From an uncultured Pelagibacteraceae bacterium (GTDB taxonomy: Bacteria > Pseudomonadota > Alphaproteobacteria > Pelagibacterales > Pelagibacteraceae): DNA of 64,000 bases. Every line of letters starts with the position of its first letter. The first letter of the stretch is position 1. The stretch is from positions 16,440 through 80,439 of the forward strand of contig CABZJN010000004.1 of NCBI GenBank assembly GCA_902526085.1, written 5' to 3'. The translations under genes and the position numbers were made by a program. A model generated the notes under the pieces. That model did no database searches. It was not told the DNA's origin and saw only the letters and a program-made list of their open reading frames with translations. Positions 26,566-35,703 of the stretch are shown here, piece by piece.

Positions 26566-27510
26566 TTAGCTGTACATGCCCTCTTTTACTTTAATCATTT
26601 TGTGCATAAGGTCATTTAATGGTGTGGCTATTCCATGTTTTTTTCCTATTTTAGATACGGCGCCACTTATGAAATCAATTTCAGTTTTTCTTTTATAAAG
26701 TACATCAAAAGCCATGGAAGACTTATTTGTTTGTTTAGAATCAACTATTTTATTAAACATGAATAAACACTCATCTTCAGAAACATCAACACCATCTGCT
26801 AAAGCAACATCTCTTGTTTCTAATATTATCTCTTTTCCTAAACTTCTAGAAACGTCGTTAGCATTATTATTTATGTAAAGATCAGTATGATGTAAATCAA
26901 AAATAGCTGAAAGTGGTCCTATTGCGGTTAAAGCAAAAAGTTTCATCCATTTTCTTTTTTTTACATCCTCAGCTGCAATCATTTCTAAATTATGAGCAGT
27001 AAAGGTGTCTGCAATTTCGCTTATTCTATCTGTTATACCACCATCATATTCTCCAATCCAAGAGGGTAGAGCAGCATGATTCATAATATGACCAGGGCCT
27101 AAGATATTTGATGCTTGGGTTGTCGTTCCCCCGATTACTTTTTCATCACCAACAATACTTTTAATTATAGCTTCATGTCCAATTCCATTTTGAAAAGACA
27201 TTAAAACTGTTTTATCGCTTATAATGTTTTTAATACTTTTTAAAGCAGGCTCTAGAGCTGTTGATTTACACATAACTATCACAGCATCAACTTTTCCAAT
27301 TGAAGATGGATCTGATGTTGCAGGTACCTTTATAAATCTATCACCACCATAACCATCCATTTTTAGACCGTTTTTATTTATTTCATCAACATGCTCTTTC
27401 CAAACGTCAATGAGCGTTACATTTAGACCTTTTTCTGCTAGTAGGCCTCCAAATAAACAACCCATTGCCCCTGCACCAAGAACTGCAACTTTTAAATCTT
27501 TATTATTCAT
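26566..27510 (-). CDS. Ketopantoate-reductase-like (PanE/ApbA) dehydrogenase
   Basis: NADPH-dependent 2-ketoacid reductase of 314 residues. The N-terminus has the Rossmann motif AVLGAGAMGCLFGGLLAEKG, followed by CKSTALEPAL. The conserved helix with the catalytic Lys is in KKRKWMKLFALTAIGP, and a C-terminal helical domain follows. True PanE makes pantoate, but paralogs reduce other branched or sugar-derived ketoacids. It heads a minus-strand operon with two oxygenases and a hydroxyacid dehydrogenase. A degraded PanB-like gene lies close by on the other strand. I would not assign pantothenate synthesis. Confidence 0.82.
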   Translation of the reverse strand: MNNKDLKVAVLGAGAMGCLFGGLLAEKGLNVTLIDVWKEHVDEINKNGLKMDGYGGDRFIKVPATSDPSSIGKVDAVIVMCKSTALEPALKSIKNIISDKTVLMSFQNGIGHEAIIKSIVGDEKVIGGTTTQASNILGPGHIMNHAALPSWIGEYDGGITDRISEIADTFTAHNLEMIAAEDVKKRKWMKLFALTAIGPLSAIFDLHHTDLYINNNANDVSRSLGKEIILETRDVALADGVDVSEDECLFMFNKIVDSKQTNKSSMAFDVLYKRKTEIDFISGAVSKIGKKHGIATPLNDLMHKMIKVKEGMYS

Positions 27511-27573
27511 TTTTAAAATCGAAATATATTTATGTAAAAAAATTATGCAATATATTATGTACCTAATTTATAT

Positions 27574-28542
27574 ATGGAATTAAAAATAGAAAAAGGAATT
27601 TTTAAAAAATTTAGGTTAGAAGAAATATTAAACGCCTTAGAAAAAGGTCTGTCAAAGAATTATGATAGTGTAAATGCAGAGGTAATTGATTGTCCAAATT
27701 TAAGAAATTGGGATTGTCCATCTGAAGGTATGAGTGGCAACCAAAGGATAATCGATGTTGGAGGAGAGCCTTACATGCATGATCCAAAATATCTTGGAAC
27801 TGAATTTGATTACTCAGAAATCTCAAAGATGATAGGATCAGAAAAATCATACGCGCTTGGTGCAGGATCTGGAGCAATGTCTTGCCTTGATGGACACTGT
27901 GGAGAATTGGTAATAAATGAAAACTTTATAACAAAAGAAAATAGATCTTTAATTGCTAGGGTAGGAAAAGATAAAGAATGTATAGTAGAGGATTACACTG
28001 CAAGCAAACATGGTGGACTAGGTAATGTTTATTATTCTGATGGAGTTAAAGGAAAAGTTATATATTTAAAAATAAAAAAAAGAATTGGAAAACAAGGTTC
28101 ATTTCCTCAATCAATAAGAACAGCACTTTCAGAAAATCTTAAAATTGGGAATAAAGATCATATTGCACTTGCTGGTGTATTTAGAGTTTTGAACGGAAAA
28201 ATAAGATCTCACGTACAACCAGATTATAAGGATATAAAATATGAATATTATGATCCACAATTGATGAAATGCACAAAAGATTTTCTACAATTTTACGAGC
28301 CTGTTGGACCAAAATTACAATGCTATACTGTTTTATGGACAGGTGATCCTACGGGGGGAGAATTAAATTTAAGAGAGTCCGGTGAGCATACTCACTTTCA
28401 CTCATATGAGCATAAGAATGATGCTGGACATTATCATTTTGATGTATCTCCAGAAGAAATTGAATATGAAGGATACTTTAATATTGCACAAGAAGTACAT
28501 AGAGTGAATAATATCTATAAAGAATTAAAAAATATAAAATGA
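27574..28542 (+). CDS. DUF1907 (C11orf54/PTD012-like) putative metal-dependent hydrolase
   Basis: The 322-residue protein resembles the animal C11orf54 family (DUF1907), whose human member binds zinc and shows ester-hydrolase activity in vitro. The signature HxHx9H is present as H274, H276 and H286 within THFHSYEHKNDAGHYHFD, after the conserved WTGDPTGGELNLRESG. An N-terminal core with GAGSGAMSCLDGHCGEL also fits. The natural substrate is unknown even in animals. Its stop overlaps the PanB-like gene by 4 bases, so the two are coupled. Divergent from the PanE-like gene by 63 bases. It could act on an ester or lactone of the sugar-acid pathway; this is inference. Confidence 0.75.
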   Translation: MELKIEKGIFKKFRLEEILNALEKGLSKNYDSVNAEVIDCPNLRNWDCPSEGMSGNQRIIDVGGEPYMHDPKYLGTEFDYSEISKMIGSEKSYALGAGSGAMSCLDGHCGELVINENFITKENRSLIARVGKDKECIVEDYTASKHGGLGNVYYSDGVKGKVIYLKIKKRIGKQGSFPQSIRTALSENLKIGNKDHIALAGVFRVLNGKIRSHVQPDYKDIKYEYYDPQLMKCTKDFLQFYEPVGPKLQCYTVLWTGDPTGGELNLRESGEHTHFHSYEHKNDAGHYHFDVSPEEIEYEGYFNIAQEVHRVNNIYKELKNIK

Positions 28543-29354
28543 AAAAGATTTATACTTGGGCCGCTCAACCTGCCAACAGAACTCTTACAGTTGGTGATCT
28601 TAAAAAAGCAAAAGGAAAAAAAAAATTTACTCAAGTCACAGCTAATACACTTGACGAAGCTGAGGCCGCAGAGAAGGCTGGATTTGACATGATAATCTGC
28701 AATGCTTTTAATGTGAAACAGGTGAGAGAGGGGTCAAAAAATCTATTTTTAACTGCTGCGCTAGTATTAAATAAATTTGTAACTTCAGAAGATATCATGA
28801 GAGGAGCGTTTGAAGCTCTAGAAAATGGAGCTGATGCTGTAATGACGCCTAGAAGTATAAAGATTATAGAAATGCTGGCTAATGAGGATGTTCCAGTTAT
28901 GGGACATCTTGGTTTAGTTCCAAGAAAATCTACTTGGATTGGTGGTTTAAGAGCAGTAGGAAAAAATAGCGAAGAGGCATATCAGCTTTTTTTAAAATTT
29001 AAAAGATTAGAAGATGCGGGAGCTTTTTCTGCTGAATGTGAAGTTATTCCAGAAAATGTAATGGGAGAAATCTCTAAAAGAACGAATATAGTTACAGTTT
29101 CGTTAGGTTCAGGAAAAAAAGCAGATGTAATGTATTTGTTCATGGAAGATATATGTGGAGATACTTTAAATCCTCCAAGACATTCAAAAGCTTTCGGAAA
29201 TTTATTAAAATTAAAAAATGAAATAAAAATTGAGAGAGTTCGAGCTCTCAAGGCGTTCAAAAAAGATTCTATGTCAGGAAAATTTCCAGGAAAAAAACAA
29301 TCTTCAAATTTGAATAAAAAGGAATTCGAGTCTTTTCTTGATAAACTTGATTAA
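28539..29354 (+). CDS. PanB-like TIM-barrel protein with altered metal site
   Basis: The 271-residue protein resembles ketopantoate hydroxymethyltransferase and the PEP mutase/isocitrate lyase superfamily. It keeps the hallmark MGHLGLVPRKS (H123) and the catalytic Glu position in SAECEVIPENV (E166). However, the three Mg ligands of PanB are not found where expected: ICNAFN replaces the VGDSLG stretch, LTAALVL the LADLPF stretch and VMTPRS the IEGG stretch. The basic tail after residue 240 is also unusual. A reaction other than hydroxymethyl transfer is likely. It is coupled to the DUF1907 gene and convergent, by a 4-base overlap, with an HpaI aldolase. Confidence 0.7.
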   Translation: MKKIYTWAAQPANRTLTVGDLKKAKGKKKFTQVTANTLDEAEAAEKAGFDMIICNAFNVKQVREGSKNLFLTAALVLNKFVTSEDIMRGAFEALENGADAVMTPRSIKIIEMLANEDVPVMGHLGLVPRKSTWIGGLRAVGKNSEEAYQLFLKFKRLEDAGAFSAECEVIPENVMGEISKRTNIVTVSLGSGKKADVMYLFMEDICGDTLNPPRHSKAFGNLLKLKNEIKIERVRALKAFKKDSMSGKFPGKKQSSNLNKKEFESFLDKLD

Positions 29355-30142
29355 TATGTTTCAGACTCTTTTTTGCTTATTGAGCCTTTCATTTTTTCAA
29401 CAATTGCTTTAGCGCCTGCGCTCATTGCTCTTCCATCTGATCCAATTGTTACAAAATTAAATCCTTTATCAATCATTTTCTGAGCGTACTCAGTTGTTCC
29501 ATTATGTATTCCTGCAAAAATATTATTTTTTTTAGCATGCTCTAATATTCTTAATATTTCTGAATATGCTTTTGTATTTTCTGGTCTATCAAATCCTGGT
29601 TTCTCCCCTATAGCTAAACTTAAGTCAGCCGGACCAATATATATTCCATCTACACCATCTGTAGACATAATTTCATCTAATTTTTCCAATGACTCTTTGG
29701 TTTCAATCATAGCTAATTTTAAAATTTCATCGTTTGAATGATCAGCATAATCTGACCCACCATAAATTAATCCCCTTATTGGTCCAAAACTTCTGTATCC
29801 TTTAGGTGGATACATACAAGCTTGAACAAATCTTTCTGCCTCTTCTTTGTTACTTACCATTGGACATATAATTCCATAACAACCAGCGTCTAAAATCTTC
29901 ATTATTTGACCTGGTTCATTCCAATTTACTCTAGCAAGAGGAGTTACTCCAGTTGATGAAATTGTTTGAAGCATTGGAAGTGCATTTGTGTAATCAACAA
30001 GTCCATGTTGCATATCTACTGTAAGAGAGTCCCACCCTTGATGAGCCATCATTTCTGCTGAAACCGTAGTTGGTATTTGTAACCAACCATTTACAACTGG
30101 CTTACCATCAGTCATCATCTGTTTGACTTTATTTTTTCTCAT
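29351..30142 (-). CDS. HpcH/HpaI-family class II aldolase
   Basis: Metal-dependent aldolase of the HpaI/GarL type that cleaves 2-keto-3-deoxy sugar acids or 4-hydroxy-2-oxo acids to pyruvate plus an aldehyde. The 263-residue barrel shows GWDSLTVDMQHGLVDY (catalytic His), PLARVNWNEPGQIMKILDAG (substrate Arg), MIETKESLEKLDEI (metal Glu) and GIYIGPADLSLAIG (metal Asp). It sits directly after an aldehyde dehydrogenase and shares one base with it, so an aldehyde product could be passed on for oxidation. The substrate could be an inositol-derived or other deoxy-keto acid. Confidence 0.88.
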   Translation of the reverse strand: MRKNKVKQMMTDGKPVVNGWLQIPTTVSAEMMAHQGWDSLTVDMQHGLVDYTNALPMLQTISSTGVTPLARVNWNEPGQIMKILDAGCYGIICPMVSNKEEAERFVQACMYPPKGYRSFGPIRGLIYGGSDYADHSNDEILKLAMIETKESLEKLDEIMSTDGVDGIYIGPADLSLAIGEKPGFDRPENTKAYSEILRILEHAKKNNIFAGIHNGTTEYAQKMIDKGFNFVTIGSDGRAMSAGAKAIVEKMKGSISKKESETY

Positions 30143-31584
30143 TAATAATTGAGACCGAAATGTGTATACTTGACGTTCAAATAATCTTTGATAGCCATAG
30201 AACCACCTTCTCTTCCATAACCTGTTTGTTTTATTCCTCCAAACGGTACTTCAGCAAATGCAATTGTTGGATGGTTCACTGCGCATGTTCCAGTTTCCAT
30301 TTTTTCTGAGACTTTGTGCGCTTTTTCTAAAGAATTTGTGTAGATATAACTTGCTAAACCAAGGTCATTGTCATTTGCTCTTTTCACAACTTCATCTGTG
30401 TCTTTAAAAGTAAGCAATGGAACCAAAGGTCCAAATGGCTCTTCTTTAGCAATTGTAAAATTATCTTTAACATTATCAAAAACAGTTGGTTCATAAAAAT
30501 ACCCTTTATTAAAACCAGCAGGTCTTTTTCCACCACATAAAACAGTCGCTCCTTCATTTTTAGTTTTTTCTACTAATGTCTCTATTTCATTTAATCTTTT
30601 TTCTGTTGTTAAAGGCCCTAGAATTGTATCTTCATCCATTCCGTTACCAACTTTAAGCTTGGTGACTTTTTCAACTAAAGTTTTAGCAAATTCATCTTTT
30701 TTACTTTCATGAATATAAAACCTTGCTGGTGATATACAAACTTGACCATTATTTCTAAATTTAGCAGTAATTGCCATGTCAGTTACTTTGTTAATATCTA
30801 CGTCGTCAAAAACAATAAAAGGTGAATGACCACTTAACTCCATTGTAACTCTTTGAACTTTTTCAGCGGCTTGTTTTAAAATAAGTTTTCCAACTCTTGT
30901 TGAACCAGTAATAGAAACTTTTTTCACTATATCAGATGATATTAATTGAGATGAGATTTTAGCCGGGTCACCAGATAGTAAATTTACCACTCCCGGAGGA
31001 ACGCCTGCATCATTTATAATATTCATAAGCTCCATTACACTACCTGGAGTAATTACATCAGGTTTACAAATTACTGAACATCCTGCAGCTAAAGCAGTGG
31101 AAATTTTTCTTGAAGATAAAACTATTGGAAAGTTCCATGGTATTAATCCAGCAACGACTCCAACAGGTTCATATTTTACATACATTCTAGTATGTTCAAA
31201 TCTACTTTCAACTATCTGACCATAGATTCTTTTTGTTTCTTCAGAGTTCCATTCAAAAATATCTGCAGCTCCTCCAACTTCCCCTTTTGCCTCTGATAGT
31301 GGCTTTCCAACTTCTAATGTTAACCACTTAGCCAATACATCAGTTCTCTCTCTCATTAGGTCTGCAATTTTTCTTATAATTTTTGATCTTTGCCAAGGTG
31401 GAGTATTTCTCCAAACTTCAAGACCTTTTTCTGCAGAATTAAGTGCTTTGTTTACATCCTCCGCACCTGCTTTAGATGCTTTACCTAAAACTTCTTCTGT
31501 TGCAGGATTTAAAACATCATAAGTTTCATTATTTTGTGATGCTTGCCATTTGCCATCAATGAATTGTCCAAATTTGCTATACAT
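30142..31584 (-). CDS. NAD(P)-dependent aldehyde dehydrogenase
   Basis: The 480-residue enzyme belongs to the general ALDH superfamily, with the base Glu in TMELSGHSPF, catalytic Cys in NNGQVCISPARF, the NAD motif SITGSTRVGK and the C-terminal EVPFGGIKQTGYGREGG. It looks closer to succinate- or glycolaldehyde-type ALDHs than to the CoA-acylating malonate-semialdehyde enzyme IolA, because it has the usual catalytic Glu. Substrate unproved; operon pairing with an HpaI aldolase suggests an aldehyde released by aldol cleavage. It is divergent from iolD across 55 bases. Confidence 0.9.
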   Translation of the reverse strand: MYSKFGQFIDGKWQASQNNETYDVLNPATEEVLGKASKAGAEDVNKALNSAEKGLEVWRNTPPWQRSKIIRKIADLMRERTDVLAKWLTLEVGKPLSEAKGEVGGAADIFEWNSEETKRIYGQIVESRFEHTRMYVKYEPVGVVAGLIPWNFPIVLSSRKISTALAAGCSVICKPDVITPGSVMELMNIINDAGVPPGVVNLLSGDPAKISSQLISSDIVKKVSITGSTRVGKLILKQAAEKVQRVTMELSGHSPFIVFDDVDINKVTDMAITAKFRNNGQVCISPARFYIHESKKDEFAKTLVEKVTKLKVGNGMDEDTILGPLTTEKRLNEIETLVEKTKNEGATVLCGGKRPAGFNKGYFYEPTVFDNVKDNFTIAKEEPFGPLVPLLTFKDTDEVVKRANDNDLGLASYIYTNSLEKAHKVSEKMETGTCAVNHPTIAFAEVPFGGIKQTGYGREGGSMAIKDYLNVKYTHFGLNY

Positions 31585-31639
31585 AATTTTTGTTTTGTGG
31601 TTTATTAGTTGAATATTTGAAGAGAATATAACTAGAAAA

Positions 31640-33484
31640 ATGAGAAAAATAAAGCTTACTTGCGCGCATGCATTGGTTAAACATTTAATAGCTCAGAAAG
31701 TCTATATTGACGGTCAAGTTAAGCCTTTGTTTCCTGGTGTATTCGGTATTTTTGGACATGGAAATGTCGCCTGTCTAGGACAAGCATTAGAAGAAAATAA
31801 AGATCAACTTCCAACTTACAGAGGTCATCACGAACAAAATATGGCTTTAACAGGTGTTGCTTATGCAAGAGCTAAAAGAAGAAAGCAAATTTTTATTGCA
31901 ACAAGTTCGGTTGGACCAGGTTCTACTAATCTAGTTACAGCATCAGCTGTAGCAATGAGTAATAGATTGCCAATTTTATTTTTACCTGGAGACACTTACG
32001 CAAATAGAATGCCTGATCCTGTATTACAACAAGTGGAACATTTTTCAAATCCTGGAATGACCGCTAACGACTCATTTAAACCCGTTACAAAATATTTTGA
32101 TAGAATTACAAGGCCAGAGCAAATATTACAGTCACTTCCTCAAGCAATTCAAACCATGATAGATCCAGCAGAGTGTGGGCCTGCATGTTTATCTTTGTGC
32201 CAAGATGTACAAGGTGAAACTTTTGAGTATCCTGAAGAATTTTTTAAAGAAAGAATTCATAAAATTAGAAGACCAAGACCTGACGATTTTCAAATAAAAC
32301 AAGCAGTAGAAAAAATTAAAAATTCAAAAAAGCCTATAATAATTTCTGGAGGTGGAGTATTTTATTCTGATGCTATGGATGAGTTAGGCAATTTTGCAAT
32401 TAAACATAATATACCAGTAACTCAAACAGTTATGGGATACTCAACAATGAAAAAAGATCATTCTCATTTTGTGGGACCAATAGGTGGCTTAGGTGGTAAG
32501 GCAGCAAATAACTTAGCAAAAGAAACTGATTTAGCAATTTGCATAGGAACTAAGCTTGCAGATTTTACAACTGGATCGTGGGCTAATTTTGAAAATCCTG
32601 AATTTAAGCTGGTTTCAATCAATATTGCTAGACATGATGCAAATAAACATTTAGCAGAGGCAGTTATAGGTGATGCAAAAGTATCATTAATAGATTTATC
32701 TAACGTCATTGGAGATTGGAAATCATCTGATAGCTGGTATAAAAAATCACAAGATGAGTTAAAATCCTGGAATGAATATGTGGATAAAGAGAGCGGGCCA
32801 ACAAATCAAGAATTGCCAAGTTACGCTCATGCTGTTGGAGCAATTTATAGGAATTCAGATCCAAGTGATATAGCTGTTACAGCAGCCGGAGGTTTGGTCG
32901 GAGAAGTTGTTCAAGTTTGGCGGCCGAAAGAGCTAAATACACATGAAACAGAGTGGGGATTTAGTTGCATGAGTTATGAGATTTCAGGTGCTCTTGGAAT
33001 TAAAATGGCAAACCCTGATAAAGATGTCATTGCATTTGTAGGAGATGGTTCATATTTATTAAATAACTCAGATATATATTCTTCAGTATTAACTAATAAT
33101 AAATTAATAATTATCGTGTGTGATAATGGTGGTCATGCTGTTATAAACAGACTTCAATTATTCAAAGGTGGAAAAGAATTTAATTGTTTATTTAGTTCAT
33201 CAAATGTTCAAAATTTAAAAGGAGTTAATTTTGCTCAACATGCTACAAGTATGGGTGCAAAAGCAGAACATGTTTCTAGTATTTCAGAATTAGAAGAGGC
33301 ATTTAAAAGAGCTAAGCAGTCAGATATCACTTATGTTATTTCAATCAAAACACATAGTTATGAATGGCTTGAGGGATCTGCTTATTGGGAAAGTCCTACG
33401 CTTGAAATACCAACATCAAAAGAAAATAAAGAAGCATTAAAAATCCACAAAGAAGGAAAATCAAAACAAAGACAAGGTGTTTAA
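31640..33484 (+). CDS. iolD: 3D-(3,5/4)-trihydroxycyclohexane-1,2-dione acylhydrolase IolD
   Basis: ThDP-dependent enzyme that opens the inositol-derived ring to 5-deoxyglucuronate. The 614 residues show the IolD-type N-terminus with TYRGHHEQNMALTGVAYA (catalytic Glu region) and SSVGPGSTNLVTA. The C-terminal ThDP fold carries AFVGDGSYLLNN and CDNGGHAVINRLQ, with KGGKEFNCLF typical of IolD rather than acetolactate synthase. It heads a plus-strand run with a Gfo/Idh/MocA enzyme and a hydroxyacid dehydrogenase, leading into an ABC transporter. With iolG and iolE it supplies the ring-opening half of inositol breakdown. Confidence 0.92.
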   Translation: MRKIKLTCAHALVKHLIAQKVYIDGQVKPLFPGVFGIFGHGNVACLGQALEENKDQLPTYRGHHEQNMALTGVAYARAKRRKQIFIATSSVGPGSTNLVTASAVAMSNRLPILFLPGDTYANRMPDPVLQQVEHFSNPGMTANDSFKPVTKYFDRITRPEQILQSLPQAIQTMIDPAECGPACLSLCQDVQGETFEYPEEFFKERIHKIRRPRPDDFQIKQAVEKIKNSKKPIIISGGGVFYSDAMDELGNFAIKHNIPVTQTVMGYSTMKKDHSHFVGPIGGLGGKAANNLAKETDLAICIGTKLADFTTGSWANFENPEFKLVSINIARHDANKHLAEAVIGDAKVSLIDLSNVIGDWKSSDSWYKKSQDELKSWNEYVDKESGPTNQELPSYAHAVGAIYRNSDPSDIAVTAAGGLVGEVVQVWRPKELNTHETEWGFSCMSYEISGALGIKMANPDKDVIAFVGDGSYLLNNSDIYSSVLTNNKLIIIVCDNGGHAVINRLQLFKGGKEFNCLFSSSNVQNLKGVNFAQHATSMGAKAEHVSSISELEEAFKRAKQSDITYVISIKTHSYEWLEGSAYWESPTLEIPTSKENKEALKIHKEGKSKQRQGV

Positions 33485-33493
33485 AAACTTTTT

Positions 33494-34651
33494 ATGAATA
33501 AGGTTTTTAAAATTGGTTTAATAGGTTGTGGACATATAGCTGAAACATATTTTAGAGCTGAAAAATATTTTAATAATATTAAAATAATTAAATGCGCTGA
33601 TATTAATGCGAAAGCTGCAAAACGTTGTGCATTAAACTATGGAATAAAATTTTTATCTGTAAATGATCTGCTAAAAGATAAAGAAGTTGAAATTATTCTA
33701 AACCTTACAATTCCAAAAGCGCATTATTCAATATCTAAAAAAGCTTTAACAAATGGAAAACATGTATACTCTGAAAAGCCATTAGCAATAAATTTAAAAG
33801 ATGGAAAAGATTTAATAAAATTTTCAAAGAAAAAAAAATTATATTTAGGCAATGCTCCTGACACGTTTTTGGGTGGTGGAATTCAAAAATCAAAAGAACT
33901 AGTTGAAAAAAACATAATCGGAAAAATAAAATTAGGCAATGCAGTTTTTGCTTTTCCTGGAATTGAATCTTATCATCCTAACCCTGAACCTTGGTTTGCA
34001 AAAATTGAGGGAGGTCCTGTTATTGATATGGGACCATATTATATTACCACTTTAGTAAATCTGTTAGGACCTGCAAAAAAAGTAACTAGCACCATCATTC
34101 AAGGTCAAAAATATAGGACTATTGGAATAGGACCAAAAAAAGGAAAAAAATTTAAAGTAGAATGTCCAACTACTTATTTATCTACAATCACTTTTAAAAA
34201 TAATTCTGTTATAAGATTAACATTATCATTTGATGTAATAGCTCATCAAAGAAATCACATTGAATTATATGGAGAAAAGGGCTCAATGATTGTTCCAGAT
34301 CCAAATATGTTTGGTGGATCAGTATTAACCTGTAATAAATTAGGGGAAAATTGGAAAGAGTTTAAGACTACAAAAATGCCTTTGGGACGTATTAACATTA
34401 GAACACAAAGTTCTAGAGCTAACGAGGCACCAACTAATGCAAACTATCGAGGAGCTGGATTATCTGAAATGGCATATTCAATTGAGAATAAAAGAAAACA
34501 TTTATGTAATGGTGAGATATCTTTACATGTATTAGAAATTATCACTTCTATTATGAAAGCAGCTAAATCTGGAAAATCTGTATCAGTAAATACTAACTGT
34601 GCAAAACCAAAAAAGTTTTTAGAAATAGATGCAAAGAAATTACTTAAATAA
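33494..34651 (+). CDS. Gfo/Idh/MocA-family oxidoreductase
   Basis: NAD(P)-dependent sugar/polyol dehydrogenase of 385 residues. It begins IGLIGCGHIAETYFRA (Rossmann), has the EKP motif in HVYSEKPLAINL, and GGPVIDMGPYYITTLVNLLGP as the catalytic-domain helix. The C-terminal third contains a Lys/Gly-rich insert (GPKKGKKFK). It follows iolD by 9 bases. Which inositol or sugar it acts on cannot be told. It is the third of four members of this family in the window. Confidence 0.85.
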   Translation: MNKVFKIGLIGCGHIAETYFRAEKYFNNIKIIKCADINAKAAKRCALNYGIKFLSVNDLLKDKEVEIILNLTIPKAHYSISKKALTNGKHVYSEKPLAINLKDGKDLIKFSKKKKLYLGNAPDTFLGGGIQKSKELVEKNIIGKIKLGNAVFAFPGIESYHPNPEPWFAKIEGGPVIDMGPYYITTLVNLLGPAKKVTSTIIQGQKYRTIGIGPKKGKKFKVECPTTYLSTITFKNNSVIRLTLSFDVIAHQRNHIELYGEKGSMIVPDPNMFGGSVLTCNKLGENWKEFKTTKMPLGRINIRTQSSRANEAPTNANYRGAGLSEMAYSIENKRKHLCNGEISLHVLEIITSIMKAAKSGKSVSVNTNCAKPKKFLEIDAKKLLK

Positions 34652-34658
34652 ATAGACT

Positions 34659-35681
34659 GTGAAGAAACATATAGTTATTACTGATCCATTTCCAAGAAGA
34701 TTAGATTTAATCTTTTCAAAAAAAAAACTCAAGGAATTAAAATCAAAATATAAAATAATATCAGCTCCTAAGTTAAATAAAAAAGATTTTTATGAAAAAA
34801 ATATTCATAAAGCTACTTTTATAATCGGTCAACCAGATCTGGATAAAAATCTTTTATCAAAAGCTTCTAAGTTAAAATGCATTATAAATGTTGAAAGTAA
34901 TTTTATGGATAATATTGACTATAATTATTGCTTTAAAAAAAAAATCGATGTTATCGCTACATCACCTGTTTTTTCAAAGCCTGTTGCTGAAATAGCCTTA
35001 GGTATGACTTTGTCTATATTAAGAAATATACATAATGCTCATTTTGATTTTGTAAAAGGTAAAGAAAAATATGGTTTAAAGAGTAATTTGAATGCTTCCC
35101 TTTTGGCAAATAAAAAAGTTGGTTTACTTGGTTTTGGAGATTTAGCCAAGGCGCTTTACCCATTACTGCTACCATTTACAAAAAATATAAATGTTTATGA
35201 CCCTTGGGTCCCAAATAAAATAATAAAAAAAGCTGGGTTTAAGTCTATTAATTTAAATAAAATGTTTAGTGAATGTGAGATTATTTACGTTCTAGCAACT
35301 ATCACAACTAAAAACAAAAATTTAATAAACAAAAAATTATTAAATAAAATGAAGCCTAAATCAGTTTTTGTTTTATTGAGTAGAGCAGCAATTGTTAATT
35401 TTGTGGACCTAAAAAAAAGAATTAAAAAGGGAGATATATATGTCGCAACAGATGTATTTCCTGAAGAACCTGTCAAAAAAAATGATCCAATTAGAAAGCT
35501 TAAAAATATATTGTTTTCAGCTCATAGAGCTGGAGCTTTAGAACAAGCTTTTTTTGATATGGGTGATATTGTTCTAAAAGATATGAACCTAATTTTAAAA
35601 AAAATGCCCCCAAAATTCTGCAAAAGGGCTCAAAGAAAAACGGTAAATCTGTTAGCCTCAAAACCTGTTGCAATTAACTGA
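34659..35681 (+). CDS. Diverged 2-hydroxyacid dehydrogenase, GTG start
   Basis: The 340-residue protein has the D-2-hydroxyacid dehydrogenase plan: VGLLGFGDLAKALYPLL as the nucleotide motif, the Arg in LLSRAAIVNF, Glu in FPEEPVKKND and His in FSAHRAGALEQ. The core Gly-rich motif ends in GDLAK instead of GRIG, and the residue before the catalytic Arg is Ser, so it is more diverged than the other two members here. The start is GTG at 34659, 7 bases after the previous stop. It precedes the ABC ATPase by 22 bases, probably on the same transcript. Confidence 0.8.
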   Translation: MKKHIVITDPFPRRLDLIFSKKKLKELKSKYKIISAPKLNKKDFYEKNIHKATFIIGQPDLDKNLLSKASKLKCIINVESNFMDNIDYNYCFKKKIDVIATSPVFSKPVAEIALGMTLSILRNIHNAHFDFVKGKEKYGLKSNLNASLLANKKVGLLGFGDLAKALYPLLLPFTKNINVYDPWVPNKIIKKAGFKSINLNKMFSECEIIYVLATITTKNKNLINKKLLNKMKPKSVFVLLSRAAIVNFVDLKKRIKKGDIYVATDVFPEEPVKKNDPIRKLKNILFSAHRAGALEQAFFDMGDIVLKDMNLILKKMPPKFCKRAQRKTVNLLASKPVAIN

Positions 35682-35703
35682 TTTTTTTATATTTTCTTCA
35701 CTT

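Noticed and set aside
27574..28542. Considered IolB (5-deoxyglucuronate isomerase) for this gene because of its place between iolE and iolD.
   Set aside because: The sequence has the DUF1907 HxHx9H motif and none of the cupin stretches I know from IolB; length is also larger.
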